From contig JAHFUU010000072.1 in assembly GCA_023264915.1 (NCBI GenBank), positions 1 through 8,580 on the forward strand: a stretch of 8,580 nucleotides of DNA, given 5' to 3'. The notes under the pieces are model-generated. The model had not been told where the DNA came from and did no database searches. It was given only the letters and a program-made list of their open reading frames with translations. This DNA comes from Microthrixaceae bacterium. Lineage in GTDB: Bacteria; Actinomycetota; Acidimicrobiia; Acidimicrobiales; Acidimicrobilacustridaceae. A program made the translations under genes and the position numbers. Positions 5,872-8,580 of the stretch are shown piece after piece. Each line of letters opens with the position of its first letter. Positions within the stretch are counted from its first letter, which is position 1.

Positions 5872-6510
5872 TCACTGCGACATCTGCTGGCGCACGAGAA
5901 GGATGGCGAGCTTGGTCCGGTCACTGACGCCGACCACTTCGAGGATCTTCGTCACGTAGTTCTTGACCGTTCCCTCCGAGATGCACAATGCGTCCGCAAC
6001 CTCCCGGTTCGTCTTCCCCTCGGCGATGAGCGCCACGACCTCGCGCTGGCGCGGAGAAAGGGATGCCAGGTTCTGCTCGAAGGCGACCTCGTCGGGTTGG
6101 CGGCGCAACGAATCAGCTACCCGGATAGCCATGTCGCCGCTCAGCGCTGTCTTGCCTTCGGCAGCCCGGCGGACAAGCCTCAAAAGGTCAACGGGCTCAG
6201 TGTCCTTGCGGATGTAGCCAAGGGCCCCGTCCTGCATCGCCTTGCGTACCACGTGAGGGTCGTCATGGGCGCTGATCATGACCACGGCGACCGACGCAGC
6301 GATCTCGGAGATCACCTCGGTCCCCTTGCCGTCAGGGAGCTCGACATCGAGCAGCACCAGATCAGCAGCCGACAGCTCCCCTGATTCGCGAAGCTCTCCC
6401 AGCGACCCGACCTGACCGCAGACCTCGAGGTCTTCCTCATTCGCCAGCGCGGCCGCCAGACCCCCCCTGAACATCGGGTGGTCATCACAGATCAGGATCT
6501 TGGTCGCCAT
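5872..6510 (-). CDS. NarL/FixJ-family response regulator
   Basis: This 212-residue DNA-binding regulator is phosphorylated by a histidine kinase, presumably the one encoded 6 bp downstream. The receiver domain (about 3-120) has the acidic pair Asp9-Asp10, phospho-acceptor Asp55 in LVLLDVELPDG, Ser80 (VMISAHDD) and Lys102 (YIRKD), so all switch residues are present. The LuxR-type helix-turn-helix (about 148-208) starts at LSPRQREVVALIAEGKTN and continues with the recognition segment ISEGTVKNYVTKIL. ATG 6510 was chosen because AGAGGGGGAGG lies immediately upstream and MATKILICDDHP is the normal N-terminus; the frame extends to 6555 without support. It is first in the operon and divergent from the DUF2252 gene across 102 bp, so it could also regulate that promoter or its own. 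Confidence 0.95.
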   Translation of the reverse strand: MATKILICDDHPMFRGGLAAALANEEDLEVCGQVGSLGELRESGELSAADLVLLDVELPDGKGTEVISEIAASVAVVMISAHDDPHVVRKAMQDGALGYIRKDTEPVDLLRLVRRAAEGKTALSGDMAIRVADSLRRQPDEVAFEQNLASLSPRQREVVALIAEGKTNREVADALCISEGTVKNYVTKILEVVGVSDRTKLAILLVRQQMSQ

Positions 6511-6612
6511 CCTCCCCCTCTGGTCAGCAACACCTGCTCTGCCAGGATGCCACAACTGCTTTGGGGCCCTATCGTCAACTAGCGTCCAGCCGCCGCAGAA
6601 GGGATCGACCTG
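6511..6612. promoter_or_regulatory. Divergent intergenic region between response regulator and DUF2252 genes
   Basis: This 102-bp gap must hold the start signals for two divergent transcription units. On the - strand a TTGACG hexamer (6573-6578 on the window) resembles a -35 box, but no good -10 follows at normal spacing. On the + strand AGAAGGGA (6597-6604) is the likely ribosome site for the DUF2252 gene. No clear palindrome was found. Promoter positions are not resolved. Confidence 0.4.
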
Positions 6613-8082
6613 ATGAAGAGTCCGATGGCCGATCAGCCGTCACCAGCTCAGCCCGAAGAAGCCGTTCTCGGTTCCATCTCCTCTTCCGCAGATGTGCCGT
6701 TGACACCGTCACAGCGAACCGCCGCCGGCAAGCGTGCCCGCTCGACGCGCCCCCGATCAGCGGTCGGATCCTGGGAACCGTCAGATGACCGGCCCGATCC
6801 AGTCGACCAGCTCGAAGCCCAAGCCCGGACACGAGTGCACGAGCTAGTGCCCATCCGCTATGGGCGGATGGCCGCATCGGCGTTTGCCTTCTACCGCGGT
6901 GCAGCGGCTGTCATGGCATACGACCTGGGTTCGCATGCCTCGACCGGACTCGGTGTCCAGCTCTGCGGTGATGCGCACCTGGTCAACTTCGGTGGGTTCG
7001 CGACACCCGACCGGCGGATGGTGTTCGACTTGAACGATTTCGACGAGACCCATCCGGGGCCCTTCGAGTGGGACGTGCAACGCCTCGCGGCCAGCTTCGA
7101 GATCGCCGGGCGGGACCGGGGTTTCGACGTTCCCACGCGAACCGAGGCCGTGCTCCGCACTGCCGCCGCATACAGGTCTGCCATGCTCAATTTCGCGACC
7201 ATGACCGACCTCGACGTCTGGTACCTCCGTCTCGGGTTCGAGGAGTTCCCGAAGCTTCTCGGCGAGCAGCACTCGAAGAAGATGATGGCGCGCCTCCAGA
7301 AGGCCGTGATCAAGGCACAGCACAAGGACCGCTACAGGGCGCTGGCGAAGTTGACGACCCGGGTCGACGGAGAGCTGGCTTTCATCAGCGATCCACCGTT
7401 GATCGTGCCCGCACGGGAGCTGTTCTCCGAGATCGGTACCGCGCAGTTCACGACGACCTTCCGGGGAGTTCTTGATTCGTACCGGGGCACGCTGGCACCG
7501 AGCAACCGGCACCTGCTTGAGGGTTACCGTTACCTCGACATGGCTCGCAAGGTGGTCGGTGTCGGGAGCGTCGGCACCCGAACCGGCGTTGCCTTGCTGA
7601 TTGGGCGCGACGAGGACGACCCCCTGATCCTCCAGATCAAAGAGGCTGAGGCTTCGGTGCTCGAGCCCTACACCGGTCCATCGACGTTTCACAACCACGG
7701 CCAACGCGTCGTCGTTGGCCAGAGCCTCACCCAAGCAGCAAGCGACCCGTTCCTCGGCTGGGATCGCGTCGAGGGCTTTGACGGAGTCCCCCGCGACTAC
7801 TACGTGCGGCAGCTGTGGGACTGGAAAGCGTCAGCCGACCTGGCGACGATGCCCAGCGACGTGCTGAGCGACTACGGCCAGGCGTGCGGATGGACCCTTG
7901 CCCGCGCCCACGCACGAACCGGTGACCGCATCGCCATTGCGGGATACCTGGGCAGCTCGGACGTGTTCGAGCGATCGATTGCAGCGTTCGCTTCGTCCTA
8001 TGCCGACCAGAACGAGCTCGACCACGCCGCACTCGTCAAGGCGATCGCGTCGGGACGGGTCCAGGCCCTGTCTGGAGTGTGA
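6613..8082 (+). CDS. DUF2252 family protein
   Basis: This 489-residue cytoplasmic protein has no signal peptide or membrane segments and matches the DUF2252 family, whose function is not established. After a disordered, charged N-terminus (1-60), the family core begins around RYGRM (82-86) and FAFYRGAA (91-98). It continues with GDAHLVNFG (119-127) and FDLNDFDE (138-145), then PFEWDVQRLAAS (150-161). The GDxHxxN...D pattern recalls the catalytic and metal-binding loops of aminoglycoside phosphotransferase-like kinases. A glycine-rich stretch, VGVGSVGTRTG (315-325), is followed by LQIKEA (340-345) with Lys343, and WDWKAS (402-407) and a C-terminal RAHARTGD (431-438) are also notable. A kinase-like activity is inference. 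ATG 6613 has AGAAGGGA upstream; ATG 6625 is an alternative. The next gene, a radical-SAM enzyme, starts 30 bp downstream in the same frame, suggesting an operon. Confidence 0.9.
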   Translation: MKSPMADQPSPAQPEEAVLGSISSSADVPLTPSQRTAAGKRARSTRPRSAVGSWEPSDDRPDPVDQLEAQARTRVHELVPIRYGRMAASAFAFYRGAAAVMAYDLGSHASTGLGVQLCGDAHLVNFGGFATPDRRMVFDLNDFDETHPGPFEWDVQRLAASFEIAGRDRGFDVPTRTEAVLRTAAAYRSAMLNFATMTDLDVWYLRLGFEEFPKLLGEQHSKKMMARLQKAVIKAQHKDRYRALAKLTTRVDGELAFISDPPLIVPARELFSEIGTAQFTTTFRGVLDSYRGTLAPSNRHLLEGYRYLDMARKVVGVGSVGTRTGVALLIGRDEDDPLILQIKEAEASVLEPYTGPSTFHNHGQRVVVGQSLTQAASDPFLGWDRVEGFDGVPRDYYVRQLWDWKASADLATMPSDVLSDYGQACGWTLARAHARTGDRIAIAGYLGSSDVFERSIAAFASSYADQNELDHAALVKAIASGRVQALSGV

Positions 8083-8112
8083 GGTGGCCTCCCGATCCGT
8101 CGACAGGTTGAG

Positions 8113-8580
8113 ATGACCGGACAGCACCGGGTTGGGGGAGCCTCTCTCCCGATGTCGGCCGGTTCCCGGGCCGGACCGGAGATGGTCGATCCTCGCCCCA
8201 CTCGCGCGCCAGCAGGCTTCCATGTCCTCGCAAAGCCGACCGGGCCCATCTGCAACCTGGACTGCGAGTACTGCTTCTTCCTGTCCAAGGAGTCGCTGTA
8301 TCGCGGTGACAGGTTCAGGATGGCAGATGAGACGCTCGAGACCTACATCCGGCAGCTTCTCGAATCGCACATGTCGCCTGAGGTGACGATCGCGTGGCAA
8401 GGCGGCGAGCCGACCCTCATGGGGGTTGACTTCTTCGAGCGATCAGTTGTCCTGGTCAACAAGTACAAGAGGCCGGGCCAACGGGTGCTCCACACGATCC
8501 AGACCAACGGCACCCTGCTCACCGACGAGTGGTGCGAGCTGTTCGCGTCCTACGGCTTCCTCGTGGGTATCAGCATTGAC
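8113..8580 (+). CDS. Anaerobic sulfatase-maturase-type radical SAM enzyme (3' partial)
   Basis: The first 156 residues of a radical-SAM protein are visible; the gene runs off the right edge. Residues 36-43 read FHVLAKPT, followed by the 4Fe-4S cluster motif CNLDCEYC (Cys47, Cys51, Cys54), then FFLSKESLY, WQGGEPTLMG (95-104), TIQTNGTLLTDEW (128-140) and FLVGISID (149-156). This order is characteristic of anaerobic sulfatase-maturing enzymes, which oxidise an active-site Cys or Ser of sulfatases to formylglycine using S-adenosylmethionine. The C-terminal auxiliary-cluster cysteines that would confirm this are outside the window. Start choice is uncertain: ATG 8113 follows AGGTTGAG; ATG 8152 has GGGGGAG 11 bp upstream, partly in a small hairpin; ATG 8182 would begin closest to the family core. 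No sulfatase is encoded here. The gap of 30 bp to the DUF2252 gene suggests co-transcription. Confidence 0.88.
   Translation, partial: MTGQHRVGGASLPMSAGSRAGPEMVDPRPTRAPAGFHVLAKPTGPICNLDCEYCFFLSKESLYRGDRFRMADETLETYIRQLLESHMSPEVTIAWQGGEPTLMGVDFFERSVVLVNKYKRPGQRVLHTIQTNGTLLTDEWCELFASYGFLVGISID

Noticed and set aside
5521..6384. 287-codon open frame on the + strand across the kinase and regulator genes
   Set aside because: It is antisense to two genes with complete family motifs, resembles no known family, and is rich in His, Arg and Asp as expected of a complement frame.
6844..7734. 296-codon open frame on the - strand opposite the DUF2252 gene
   Set aside because: Its codons mirror those of a conserved protein, and it has no ribosome site or recognisable motif.

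Overview
The window reads as chromosomal DNA of a high-GC actinobacterium. The evidence is GC-rich third codon positions, frequent GTG starts, purine-rich GGGGGAG-type ribosome binding sites, an FmdB-type zinc-ribbon protein with the CPxGH variant, actinobacterial-style secreted class 2 lipases and a DUF2252 protein. A lineage such as Acidimicrobiia is possible, but this is inference. No rRNA, tRNA, CRISPR array, insertion sequence or phage gene is visible.

Layout. (1) 1-1321, + strand: the C-terminal part of a c-di-GMP signalling protein, with an acidic linker, a PAS-like segment and an EAL domain. The reading frame is open to the left edge, so the gene starts outside the window. The EAL domain has lost one catalytic glutamate and carries an altered metal-binding motif. 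(2) 1518-1739, - strand: a small FmdB-family zinc-ribbon protein, convergent with the EAL gene. (3) 2002-4127, - strand: two tandem paralogous secreted lipases/esterases, about 80% identical in their mature parts. A block of 143 bp around the nucleophile codon is almost free of silent differences, which suggests gene conversion. (4) 4128-4479: a 352-bp non-coding region upstream of the lipases. It holds a perfect 11-bp-arm inverted repeat, a perfect Crp/GlxR-type site (TGTGA-N6-TCACA) close to the start codon, and a short direct-repeat cluster. (5) 4480-6510, - strand: a two-component operon with a NarL/FixJ-type response regulator followed, 6 bp later, by a multi-pass membrane histidine kinase. 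(6) 6613-8580, + strand, divergent: a DUF2252 protein followed by a radical-SAM enzyme of the anaerobic sulfatase-maturase type. The latter runs off the right edge.

How the parts may work together (inference). The two-component genes lie directly upstream of the lipase pair on the same strand, and the gap between them is rich in operator-like symmetry. The simplest reading is a secreted lipase locus controlled by a Crp-family protein and perhaps by the adjacent two-component system. The DUF2252/radical-SAM pair looks like a separate operon. The EAL protein is more likely a c-di-GMP sensor or effector than an active phosphodiesterase. No wholly new system can be demonstrated from sequence alone. 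The strongest leads are the degenerate EAL domain, the lipase regulatory region with the gene-conversion signature, and the kinase-like motifs in reversed order in the DUF2252 protein.
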